From: [Flexibacter] sp. ATCC 35208
GTDB taxonomy: Bacteria; Bacteroidota; Bacteroidia; Chitinophagales; Chitinophagaceae
Direction of reading: 5' to 3'
NCBI RefSeq assembly: GCF_001975825.1
Contig: NZ_MTKN01000025.1
Location: 1-64,000, forward strand
DNA: 64,000 nt
The translations under genes were made by a program, and so were the position numbers. Shown here piece by piece: positions 34,828-42,129 of this stretch (position 1 is its first letter; each line of letters starts with the position of its first letter). A model generated the notes under the pieces. The model was not told the origin of the DNA and did not search any database. It saw only the letters and a program-made list of their open reading frames with translations.

Positions 34828-37737
34828 TTAAACAACAATATTGATCATTCTTCCTTTTACAATCACTACTTTCTTCACAGGTTTGCCTTCTATCCATTTC
34901 TGTACGACTTCGTTGGCCAGTACAGTCTGTTCGAGGGCAGTGTTGTCTGTATCCAGCGGGAAGCTGAGTTCTGTACGGGTTTTACCATTCACTGCGATAG
35001 GGTAGTTGAATGCGTCTTCCTTTACATACTTCTCTTCGAATACAGGGTATGGAGCGTCGAGAATAGTGGTTGTATTACCCAGCAGGTGCCACAGCTCTTC
35101 AGCGATATGCGGTGCATAAGGTGTAAGCAGGATGAGTACTGGTTCCAGTACGCTACGTTTGTTGCACTTGAGACTGCTCAGTTCATTGACACAGATCATA
35201 AACTGGCTTACAGCGGTATTGTAAGAGAAGTTTTCAGTATCGCTATCGATTTTCTGAATGGTCTTGTGCAGGATCTTCAGTTCTTCAGGCGTTGCTTCAC
35301 CATCTTTTACGATCAGGCCTTTTTGCTCATCAGCATAGAGACGCCAGAGTTTTTTGAGGAAGCGGTGTACACCTTCGATACCTTTGGTATCCCATGGTTT
35401 GGACTGCTCTACAGGACCGAGGAACATTTCGTACATGCGGAAGGTATCGGCGCCGTATTTTTCAACAAGTACATCCGGGTTGACGGTATTGTACTTGCTC
35501 TTACTCATTTTCTCTATTTCAGATTTACAGGTGAACTGACCATCCTGTGTTAAGAAGATTGCGTTTGCAAAATCTGCTTTCCATTTTCTGGCAGCGTCTA
35601 TATCCAATATCACACCATCGACGAAGTTGACATCCACGTGTATATAGCTTTCGATCACATAGTTTACATGCATAGAATCCAGGAACTCAGCTAATGAAGC
35701 ATCCTGTGCCCTGATTAGCGTTATAATTTCTTTGATTTTGATATCGCCGAAACTATTAGAGATATAAACCTGTTTGTTATCTGGCAGTGTAATAGGATCA
35801 ATTTCATCAGCACCTACATGGTGGTCGCTGTGGATGAATCTTAAACGCTTTGCAAACCTGGAAGAACCCTGAATCATACCCTGGTTGATCAGCTTCTTGT
35901 AAGGCTCATCAAAACCAATATAACCCAGGTCAAACAGTACTTTAGTCCACAGACGTGAATACAGCAGGTGGCCTACCGCATGTTCTGTACCACCGATATA
36001 TACATCTACCTGGTTCCAGTAGTCAGTCGCTGCACGGCTTGCAAACTCTTCCTTGTTGGAAGGATCTGCATAGCGCAGGAAGTACCAGCTACTACCTGCA
36101 TAACCAGGCATGGTGTTGGTTTCACGTTTGGTATTTGCATCTATATTTACCCAGTCAGTGATGTTAGCCAGCGGGCCTTCACCATCTTCACCTGGTTTGT
36201 AGGTGTCTACATGTGGCAATTCAACAGGCAATTCGCTTTCGTCTACAGCGTATGGGATACCATTTTTGTACACGATCGGGAATGGCTCACCCCAGTAACG
36301 CTGACGGCTAAAGCCGGCGTCACGCATTCTGAAGTTAGTCTGCTTTTTACCGATACCCATGGCTTCTACCTTATCAGCTACCAGCTCCATTGCCTGCTTC
36401 ATAGGTACGCCATTCAGGAAGTCGCTGTTCTGCAGCACTGCATCTTTGGTAGGATTTGCTTCAGCACCATCAAATGCATCACCGATGATATTCGTAATAG
36501 GAATATTAAAGTGTTTTGCAAAGCCAAAGTCACGCTGGTCGCCGCATGGTACTGCCATGATTGCACCAGTACCATAACCTGCCAGTACGTATTCAGAGAT
36601 CCATACCGGGATACGTTTGCCATTGAATGGATTCAGTACATAAGCACCTGTAAAGCAACCGGTGATTTGTTTGACCTCTGCCATACGTTCACGTTCAGAA
36701 CGGCTTTGAACATAATCCAGGTATTTATCAACAGCTGCTTTATTTTCAGAAGTTGTGATCTTAGCTACCAGCTCATGCTCAGGAGCTACTACCATGAAAT
36801 CTACACCAAAGATGGTATCGGGGCGGGTGGTATAGACTCTTAATCCTTCATTGTCGTTACCATCAAACCTGAAGGTGATTTCAGCGCCCTGGCTCTTGCC
36901 GATCCAGTTACGCTGCATTTCCTTCATAGCTTCGCTGTAGTTCACAGTTTCCAGACCCTCTAGCAGGCGGTTTGCATACTCAGTGATACGGAGGAACCAC
37001 TGGCGCATTTTCTTCTTTACTACAGGGAAACCACCACGTTCACTTACACCATTTACCACTTCATCATTGGCCAGAACAGTACCCAGTGCGGCACACCAGT
37101 TCACCTCTGCGTAAGCGAGGAACGCGATGCGGTAATGCATGAGGATCTCACGCTGACGGGCTTCATCATAGCCTTTCCACTCTTCGGCAGAGAAGGTGAG
37201 GGTACGATCGCCAGGGCATTCGTGGGCTTTGTTACCTTCTTTTTCAAAGATAGCGGTCAGTTCAGGAATGCGTTTAGCTTTCCGGGCACTACGGTCAAAC
37301 CAGCTGTCGAACAGTTGGAGGAAGATCCATTGTGTCCATTTATAGTAATCGGGATTGCTGGTATTCACTTCTCTTTCCCAGTCAAAGCAAAATCCGATGT
37401 TACCCAGTTGTTTACGGAAGGCCGCAATATTTTCGGCAGTAGTCACCGCAGGGTGCTGACCTGTTTCCAGGGCATACTGTTCTGCTGGCAGACCAAAGGC
37501 GTCCCAGCCCATGGGATGTAGTACATTAAAGCCTTTTAGTCTTTTATAACGAGCATAGATATCAGACGAAATATATCCCAGCGGATGACCTACATGGAGG
37601 CCCGCTCCTGATGGATAAGGAAACATATCAAGTACATAGCACTTGGGCTTTTGGCTATTGATGCTAACCCTGTAGGCATTCGAGCTGCCCCAGGCGTCCT
37701 GCCACTTTTTCTCAATAGCCCTGAAATTATATTCCAT
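34828..37737 (-). CDS. leuS: Leucyl-tRNA synthetase
   Basis: Class I aminoacyl-tRNA synthetase that charges tRNA-Leu. The HIGH-type motif is HVGHPLGY near residue 48-55, and the KMSKS motif is KMSKSKYN near residue 720; the CP1 editing region (ITGCFTGAYVLNPFNGKRIP...) lies between. At 969 aa it is longer than the enterobacterial enzyme (about 860), partly through a lineage-typical insertion ahead of KMSKS. A segment of about 50 residues (HSDHHVGADE... to VIESYIHVDVN) is longer than I would expect even for this phylum. It is followed by a terminator and the M23 gene. Confidence 0.96.
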   Translation of the reverse strand: MEYNFRAIEKKWQDAWGSSNAYRVSINSQKPKCYVLDMFPYPSGAGLHVGHPLGYISSDIYARYKRLKGFNVLHPMGWDAFGLPAEQYALETGQHPAVTTAENIAAFRKQLGNIGFCFDWEREVNTSNPDYYKWTQWIFLQLFDSWFDRSARKAKRIPELTAIFEKEGNKAHECPGDRTLTFSAEEWKGYDEARQREILMHYRIAFLAYAEVNWCAALGTVLANDEVVNGVSERGGFPVVKKKMRQWFLRITEYANRLLEGLETVNYSEAMKEMQRNWIGKSQGAEITFRFDGNDNEGLRVYTTRPDTIFGVDFMVVAPEHELVAKITTSENKAAVDKYLDYVQSRSERERMAEVKQITGCFTGAYVLNPFNGKRIPVWISEYVLAGYGTGAIMAVPCGDQRDFGFAKHFNIPITNIIGDAFDGAEANPTKDAVLQNSDFLNGVPMKQAMELVADKVEAMGIGKKQTNFRMRDAGFSRQRYWGEPFPIVYKNGIPYAVDESELPVELPHVDTYKPGEDGEGPLANITDWVNIDANTKRETNTMPGYAGSSWYFLRYADPSNKEEFASRAATDYWNQVDVYIGGTEHAVGHLLYSRLWTKVLFDLGYIGFDEPYKKLINQGMIQGSSRFAKRLRFIHSDHHVGADEIDPITLPDNKQVYISNSFGDIKIKEIITLIRAQDASLAEFLDSMHVNYVIESYIHVDVNFVDGVILDIDAARKWKADFANAIFLTQDGQFTCKSEIEKMSKSKYNTVNPDVLVEKYGADTFRMYEMFLGPVEQSKPWDTKGIEGVHRFLKKLWRLYADEQKGLIVKDGEATPEELKILHKTIQKIDSDTENFSYNTAVSQFMICVNELSSLKCNKRSVLEPVLILLTPYAPHIAEELWHLLGNTTTILDAPYPVFEEKYVKEDAFNYPIAVNGKTRTELSFPLDTDNTALEQTVLANEVVQKWIEGKPVKKVVIVKGRMINIVV

Positions 37738-37755
37738 ATAATTGTTGAATTAACC

Positions 37756-37773
37756 GGACGTAACGCTACGTCC
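37756..37773 (-). promoter_or_regulatory. Hairpin in the leuS leader
   Basis: A perfect 7-bp stem GGACGTA/TACGTCC with a 4-base loop lies 18 bases before the leuS ATG, within a leader of about 60 bases. It could slow translation initiation or be chance. Confidence 0.45.
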
Positions 37774-37803
37774 TAGTTGACTTAAAATAACGTTAAAGGA
37801 TGA

Positions 37804-37811
37804 CAAAAGTA
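37804..37811 (-). promoter_or_regulatory. -7 promoter box of leuS
   Basis: Minus strand reads TACTTTTG, matching TAnnTTTG, about 66 bases upstream of the leuS start codon. Confidence 0.55.
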
Positions 37812-37858
37812 AACATAACTGTTAATTTTTATTATTTTCGCCTATAAACGGTAGTTTA

Positions 37859-38734
37859 ATGGCGCAGCAACCCGGGAAATCATCTTCAAAAAAATCCAAA
37901 CCTTCTTATTTGTATTCCATTATTGGAGTGGCACTTGTCCTGTTCCTGCTGGGAACTTTGGGTCTTATAGTGATACATGCTAATAAGCTAAGTGAATATT
38001 TTAAAGAAAGCATTGAAATTCAGGTGATCCTTAGGGACAACGTGAAAGAAGAGCAGGCGATCGCTCTTCGTGATTCCATTGCTGGCAGGCCTTATGTTAA
38101 GTCGATCGAATATGTATCCAAAAATATGGCGGCCGAGCGCTTTAAAAAGGAGTTTGGAGAGGATTTTATCACCCTGTTGCAGTATAACCCATTGTATGCC
38201 AGTATCAATATAAAAGGTAATGCCCGGTATGTAAATCCGGACAGCCTGGCAGTGATCGAGGCAAATCTGGGTCAGCAGAGTATAGTTAGAGAAATTTCTT
38301 ACCAGAGAGGGCTGGTATCCAAGCTGAATGAGAATGTGCGTAAGATCGGGTTCGTGATCCTCGGTATCTCTGTTATGTTGGCGCTGGTAGTCATCGTACT
38401 GATAGACAATACGATACGTCTGGCCATGTTCAGTAACCGCTTCCTGATCAAGACCATGCAGATGGTAGGAGCCACCAGGTGGTTCATAGCCAAGCCTTTC
38501 GACCTGCGTAGTATCATCAATGGGGCCCTGAGTGCCATATTGGCTATTGCCGGTTTGATAGGGATTCTCTATTTTGCAGACCAGTTACTTCCAGAGCTCA
38601 GTGCCATGCGGGATTACTTTATGACATCTGTCCTCTTTATAGGCATGATTGTAATAGGTATCTTTATCTCGCTGGTGAGCACGCATCGTTCGGTAATGAA
38701 ATACCTGCGACTGAAACTGGATGATTTATATTGA
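37859..38734 (+). CDS. ftsX: Cell division permease-like protein FtsX
   Basis: 291-aa inner-membrane protein that with FtsE controls peptidoglycan hydrolases at the division site. The N-terminal helix is at about 19-42, an extracytoplasmic region of about 130 residues follows (IEIQVILRDNVKEEQAIALRD), then three C-terminal helices of an FtsX domain (LVVIVLIDNTIRLAMF, GALSAILAIAGLIGILYF, SVLFIGMIVIGIFISL). This is the standard four-helix FtsX layout. ftsE is not in this window. The stop overlaps the region before a small DUF3098 gene. Confidence 0.94.
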   Translation: MAQQPGKSSSKKSKPSYLYSIIGVALVLFLLGTLGLIVIHANKLSEYFKESIEIQVILRDNVKEEQAIALRDSIAGRPYVKSIEYVSKNMAAERFKKEFGEDFITLLQYNPLYASINIKGNARYVNPDSLAVIEANLGQQSIVREISYQRGLVSKLNENVRKIGFVILGISVMLALVVIVLIDNTIRLAMFSNRFLIKTMQMVGATRWFIAKPFDLRSIINGALSAILAIAGLIGILYFADQLLPELSAMRDYFMTSVLFIGMIVIGIFISLVSTHRSVMKYLRLKLDDLY

Positions 38735-38754
38735 TTGATAATTTTCTACATCAT

Positions 38755-39018
38755 ATGATTAAAGAAACCAAACAAGCAGTTAAGGCAGTCATTGATAGCC
38801 GCCCTGTTTTTGCAAAAGATAACTATAAATTGATGATAGCGGGTCTGGTGATCACTGTAGTCGGCTTTCTGCTGATGACTGGTGGTTACAATGATGATGC
38901 TACCAAATTCAAACCAGAAGAAGTGTATAGTTTCCAGCGTATTACCCTGGCGCCTATCGTGATCCTGCTGGGTCTGGCAGTAGAGGTTTTTGCGATTATG
39001 CGTAAACCAAAGCAATAA
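38755..39018 (+). CDS. DUF3098 small membrane protein
   Basis: 87-aa protein with two membrane helices (LMIAGLVITVVGFLLMTGG; ITLAPIVILLGLAVEVFAIM) and a conserved short cytoplasmic N-terminus (FAKDNYKL). This is the DUF3098 family, common in Bacteroidota and often next to ftsX. Function unknown. An upstream in-frame TTG (38731) overlaps the ftsX stop; the ATG at 38755 is preferred. Confidence 0.85.
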   Translation: MIKETKQAVKAVIDSRPVFAKDNYKLMIAGLVITVVGFLLMTGGYNDDATKFKPEEVYSFQRITLAPIVILLGLAVEVFAIMRKPKQ

Positions 39019-39041
39019 TACCTGCAACTTATTATAATACA

Positions 39042-39071
39042 GGCGATGATACTGATTCATCGCTTTTTTTT
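39042..39071 (+). terminator. Terminator after the DUF3098 gene
   Basis: GCGATGA (39043-39049) and TCATCGC (39057-39063) form a 7-bp stem, followed by a run of eight T residues. Confidence 0.8.
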
Positions 39072-39098
39072 ATTTAAACGGATAAATCAGCTATTTCC

Positions 39099-39902
39099 AT
39101 GAGCATTCTGGATGCCATTATCATTGCTATTGTTGAAGGATTAACCGAGTTTTTACCCATTTCGTCTACCGGTCACATGGTCATTGCCAGTGCAATGCTG
39201 GGTATTGGAGACGACGAGTTTACTAAATTGTTTGAAATTGTAATACAGCTGGGGGCAATATTAGCTGTCGTAGTTTTGTACTGGAAGAAATTCTTTGTGT
39301 TCGATAAGAACCGCATTCCCTTTTATATCAAACTGGTACTGGCTACCATTCCTGCGCTGATCCTGGGTTTTCTGTTCCATCACAAGATCAAGGACCTGAT
39401 GGGTTCTCCTGCGGTGGTTGCGGCCAGCCTGTTCCTGGGGGGGATTGTATTATTGTTTGTGGACAACTGGTTTAAGAATCCAACCATTGACAAGGATGAA
39501 CAAGTGGACAATTTCAGGGCTATCCGCATTGGCTTTTTCCAGTGCCTGGCGTTGATTCCTGGTGTGAGCCGCAGTGCGGCATCCATCATCGGTGGTATGC
39601 AGCAAAAGCTGACCCGCAATGCTGCTGCTGAATTCTCGTTTTTCCTGGCCGTACCAACCATGTTTGCAGCTACCTGCTACGACCTGTATAAAAGCAAAGA
39701 TGCCCTGGCAAGCAATACCGGCAATTTCCAGTTGCTAATTATTGGTTTTGTCATTGCATTTATTGTGGCATTGATTGCCATCAAGTTCTTTATCGGCGTA
39801 TTGAAAAGATACGGTTTCCGCGTATGGGGTGTATACCGCATACTTGTAGGAGGTGCTATCCTGGCAGCTATGGCGATGGGATACAACCTGACTGTAGGCT
39901 AA
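39099..39902 (+). CDS. uppP: Undecaprenyl-diphosphatase
   Basis: 267-aa membrane phosphatase (UppP/BacA) that recycles undecaprenyl diphosphate for peptidoglycan and O-antigen synthesis. The active-site motifs are EGLTEFLPISSTGHM near the N-terminus and PGVSRSAASIIGG near residue 150, both with the expected acidic, serine and arginine residues. Several membrane helices are visible and the length is standard. Confidence 0.95.
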   Translation: MSILDAIIIAIVEGLTEFLPISSTGHMVIASAMLGIGDDEFTKLFEIVIQLGAILAVVVLYWKKFFVFDKNRIPFYIKLVLATIPALILGFLFHHKIKDLMGSPAVVAASLFLGGIVLLFVDNWFKNPTIDKDEQVDNFRAIRIGFFQCLALIPGVSRSAASIIGGMQQKLTRNAAAEFSFFLAVPTMFAATCYDLYKSKDALASNTGNFQLLIIGFVIAFIVALIAIKFFIGVLKRYGFRVWGVYRILVGGAILAAMAMGYNLTVG

Positions 39903-39929
39903 GAAAAGTAAATAATCCGTATACCCAGC

Positions 39930-40202
39930 ATGAAGAAGATTATATTACCCCTGATGGGGTGCCTGTTTGCTATGACCACGTATGGACAGCAAAATTATGT
40001 TCCCGGGACAGTAGCTATTCCTCAACAAGATTCCCTGAGAGGATTTCGCAAACTGGAACAATCTCTTGTTGGCGGAGTTGGTGTGAAGGTAAGCCGCTTC
40101 CAGCTGGAAGTTCGCGGTGCTACTACGACAGGATGGATGCCAACGGCAATGGTCTCTATGCCGGTCAATTCATTACAGATAATAGCCGGAGTAAGATTAT
40201 AA
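39930..40202 (+). CDS. Small secreted protein, possibly a truncated outer membrane protein
   Basis: 90-aa reading frame with a good signal peptide (IILPLMGCLFAMTTYGQQ). The rest lacks a recognised domain, but its last third (VEVRG-like strands, closing IIAGVRL) resembles the final barrel strand of outer membrane proteins that end in a hydrophobic, arginine-containing motif. It may be a remnant formed by an internal deletion. It starts 27 bases after uppP and shares the terminator at 40206-40233. Confidence 0.6.
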   Translation: MKKIILPLMGCLFAMTTYGQQNYVPGTVAIPQQDSLRGFRKLEQSLVGGVGVKVSRFQLEVRGATTTGWMPTAMVSMPVNSLQIIAGVRL

Positions 40203-40205
40203 TAA

Positions 40206-40233
40206 AAAAGCTTCTGCCAGGGCAGAAGCTTTT
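40206..40233. terminator. Bidirectional terminator between the small secreted protein and ald
   Basis: AAAAGCTTCTGC (40206-40217) and GCAGAAGCTTTT (40222-40233) form a 12-bp stem with a 4-base loop. It has a T-run on the plus strand and A-run (T on the minus strand) on the other, ending both genes. Confidence 0.85.
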
Positions 40234-40235
40234 TC

Positions 40236-41453
40236 TTATCCCTTCACTGCCAGTAGCAGCTCGAGGTCAGTATATTTTAGTTTGAACTTTTCACTCAGGT
40301 GATAGTTGGTCAATGCCCCTTTATAGAGATAGATCCCATTCCGCACGCCTCTCTTGATCCACACCAAATTCTCAAAACCACCATCATCCGCCGCTTCGAG
40401 CAATAATGGCATCAGTACATTACTGATAGCTTCAGATGCTGTGCGTGCAAATCCTGATGGAATATTAGGTACGCAATAGTGTATTACATCGTACTTCTTG
40501 AATATAGGGTTTTCATGACTGGTGATCTCTGATGTTTCAAAACAACCGCCTCTATCTATACTTACATCTACAATCACAGATCCTGCTTTCATGTTGCTCA
40601 CCATTGATTCGGAGACTACAATAGGTGTACGGCCTGACTGTGAAGACAAAGCGCCGACTGCTACATCAGCATTCCGCAGCTGCTCTGCCAGTACTTTGGG
40701 CTGAATAACGGAGGTAAATACACGAACGCCGATGTTGTTTTGCAGGCGTTTCAGTTTGTAGATGTTATTGTCGAATACTTTTACAGAAGAACCCAGGGCC
40801 ATGGCAGTACGCGCTGCAAATTCGCCTACAATGCCTGCGCCGATGATCACTACTTTGGTAGGAGGTATACCTGTTACGCCGCCCAACAGAATACCTTTCC
40901 CTTTATTGCTGTTGCTCAGGTACTGACTGGCCAGCAGCATGACGGCGCCACCAGCTATCTCACTCATAGCTCTTACAATAGGGTAGGTGCCTGCATCGTC
41001 TTTGAGATTCTCGAACGAGAGCAGGGTAATCCGTTTCTCCATCATCTTCTGGACCTGCTCTATTTTCAGGGCAGCCAGGTGGATGGGAGAGATCACGATC
41101 TGGTGAGGATGCAGCAGCTCTATTTCCTCATCGTTGAGTGGGGCTGATTTTACAATGATCTCCGCTTTGTATACTTCTTTCTTATCGTACAATATTTCGG
41201 CGCCGGCTTCTGAAAAATCTGTGTCATAAAAATGAGAGCCATCGCCTGCCTTATGTTCTACCACGATATGATGACCATTGCTGGCCAGTATACTTACCGC
41301 ATCGGGTGTTAGCGCAATGCGGTTTTCCTGGAAGGACGTTTCTTTTGGAATACCTATGAATAAACGGGAATTTTTCTGTGGAATATCCAACGTTTCTTCC
41401 AGTGGTGAATATGTAAAGCCAGCACTCACAACAGGTTTTTGCCTTTGCTCCAT
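40236..41453 (-). CDS. ald: Alanine dehydrogenase
   Basis: 405-aa NAD-dependent dehydrogenase that interconverts alanine and pyruvate plus ammonia. Family features include the N-terminal FIGIPKETSFQENRIALTP motif, the catalytic region HKAGDGSHFYD, the Rossmann loop VVIIGAGIVGEFAARTA and HYCVPNIPSGFARTASEAISN. The protein is slightly longer than the usual 370 aa because of an N-terminal extension. The promoter (41495-41502) lies inside an unusual dyad, suggesting repressor control. Confidence 0.94.
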   Translation of the reverse strand: MEQRQKPVVSAGFTYSPLEETLDIPQKNSRLFIGIPKETSFQENRIALTPDAVSILASNGHHIVVEHKAGDGSHFYDTDFSEAGAEILYDKKEVYKAEIIVKSAPLNDEEIELLHPHQIVISPIHLAALKIEQVQKMMEKRITLLSFENLKDDAGTYPIVRAMSEIAGGAVMLLASQYLSNSNKGKGILLGGVTGIPPTKVVIIGAGIVGEFAARTAMALGSSVKVFDNNIYKLKRLQNNIGVRVFTSVIQPKVLAEQLRNADVAVGALSSQSGRTPIVVSESMVSNMKAGSVIVDVSIDRGGCFETSEITSHENPIFKKYDVIHYCVPNIPSGFARTASEAISNVLMPLLLEAADDGGFENLVWIKRGVRNGIYLYKGALTNYHLSEKFKLKYTDLELLLAVKG

Positions 41454-41494
41454 ATAGTTGTCAAAATTGATCCGGGTGAATTTTTCCTTGTAAT

Positions 41495-41502
41495 CAAAGA
41501 TA
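41495..41502 (-). promoter_or_regulatory. -7 promoter box of ald
   Basis: Minus strand reads TATCTTTG, matching TAnnTTTG, about 42 bases before the ald start. A -33 TTG lies about 16-17 bases further upstream, both overlapped by the dyad at 41499-41527. Confidence 0.6.
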
Positions 41503-41527
41503 CATTATTTGTACAAAGCAATGTATC
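41499..41527. promoter_or_regulatory. Dyad-symmetric operator-like site over the ald promoter
   Basis: GATACATT (41499-41506) and AATGTATC (41520-41527) are perfect inverted arms separated by 13 bases, with a smaller palindrome TTGTACAA (41509-41516) almost exactly at the centre. It overlaps the -7/-33 region of ald and the stop codon of tsaE. It looks like a binding site for a dimeric regulator; no T-run follows. Confidence 0.6.
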
Positions 41528-41951
41528 AGGAAACCCGCAGCTGTCTCCGCTGATCAGGTAATACTGTCAATTGCAATCGAATGGTGTCTGCAGGTAATAA
41601 GTCCTGGATGATATCCGGCCATTCTACAAAACATATTGCGCCCTCCTGGTAGAGGGTATCCTCTACACCTGCGCCTATGGCCTCTTCTTCATCACGTAAC
41701 CGATACAGATCCAGGTGATAGATATTACGTGTTACACCACCATTTGTACGGTAGTTGTACTGGTTAATAATGGAGAAGGTCGGACTGGCAGTCGTATCCT
41801 CCACGCCTTTTGCCGCACACAGTGCCTTTACAAAAGTAGTTTTGCCGGCACCCATAGCTCCCTCAAGGGTAAAAATCTGTTGCGCCCCATATTGTGCCCA
41901 GAAACTTTGGGCTATCTTAGGCAGCTCCTCAATAGTAAAGGTCCATTCCAT
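41526..41951 (-). CDS. tsaE: tRNA threonylcarbamoyladenosine ATPase TsaE
   Basis: 141-aa P-loop ATPase required, with TsaB and TsaD, for t6A modification of tRNAs that read ANN codons. Walker A is EGAMGAGKTTF (residues about 29-39), followed by the conserved TASPTFSIINQY and YHLDLYRL motifs and CFVEWPD. Length is standard. It is minus-strand and its stop lies inside the ald promoter region. Confidence 0.94.
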   Translation of the reverse strand: MEWTFTIEELPKIAQSFWAQYGAQQIFTLEGAMGAGKTTFVKALCAAKGVEDTTASPTFSIINQYNYRTNGGVTRNIYHLDLYRLRDEEEAIGAGVEDTLYQEGAICFVEWPDIIQDLLPADTIRLQLTVLPDQRRQLRVS

Positions 41952-42102
41952 CTCGTAAATGTAATTAAATAACCGTAATCTATTGGTTGATACCGTGTTG
42001 CATTAATAAAAGACTTTACAGAAACAATTGATTTTCTGTTACTTTCATATTGGCTTGCCACTCCGTTGCATTAATATTTTATTCACATGAATCGGGGGTG
42101 GA

Positions 42103-42110
42103 TACCTTTG
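42103..42110 (+). promoter_or_regulatory. -7 promoter box of the P-type ATPase gene
   Basis: TACCTTTG matches TAnnTTTG and lies 19 bases before the ATG at 42130. No metal-regulator dyad was recognised near it. Confidence 0.6.
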
Positions 42111-42129
42111 TAACGTTAATCAGTCACTA

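Noticed and set aside
35968..36843. Open frame of 291 codons on the plus strand in leuS
   Set aside because: Antisense shadow of leuS, with cysteine- and tyrosine-rich nonsense composition and no family motifs.
37738..37858. T-box or attenuator for leuS
   Set aside because: Only a short hairpin is seen; no T-box consensus or antiterminator pairing was found.
39824..40285. 153-codon frame overlapping uppP and the small secreted gene
   Set aside because: Composition is unlike its neighbours and the frame overlaps two better genes and a terminator.
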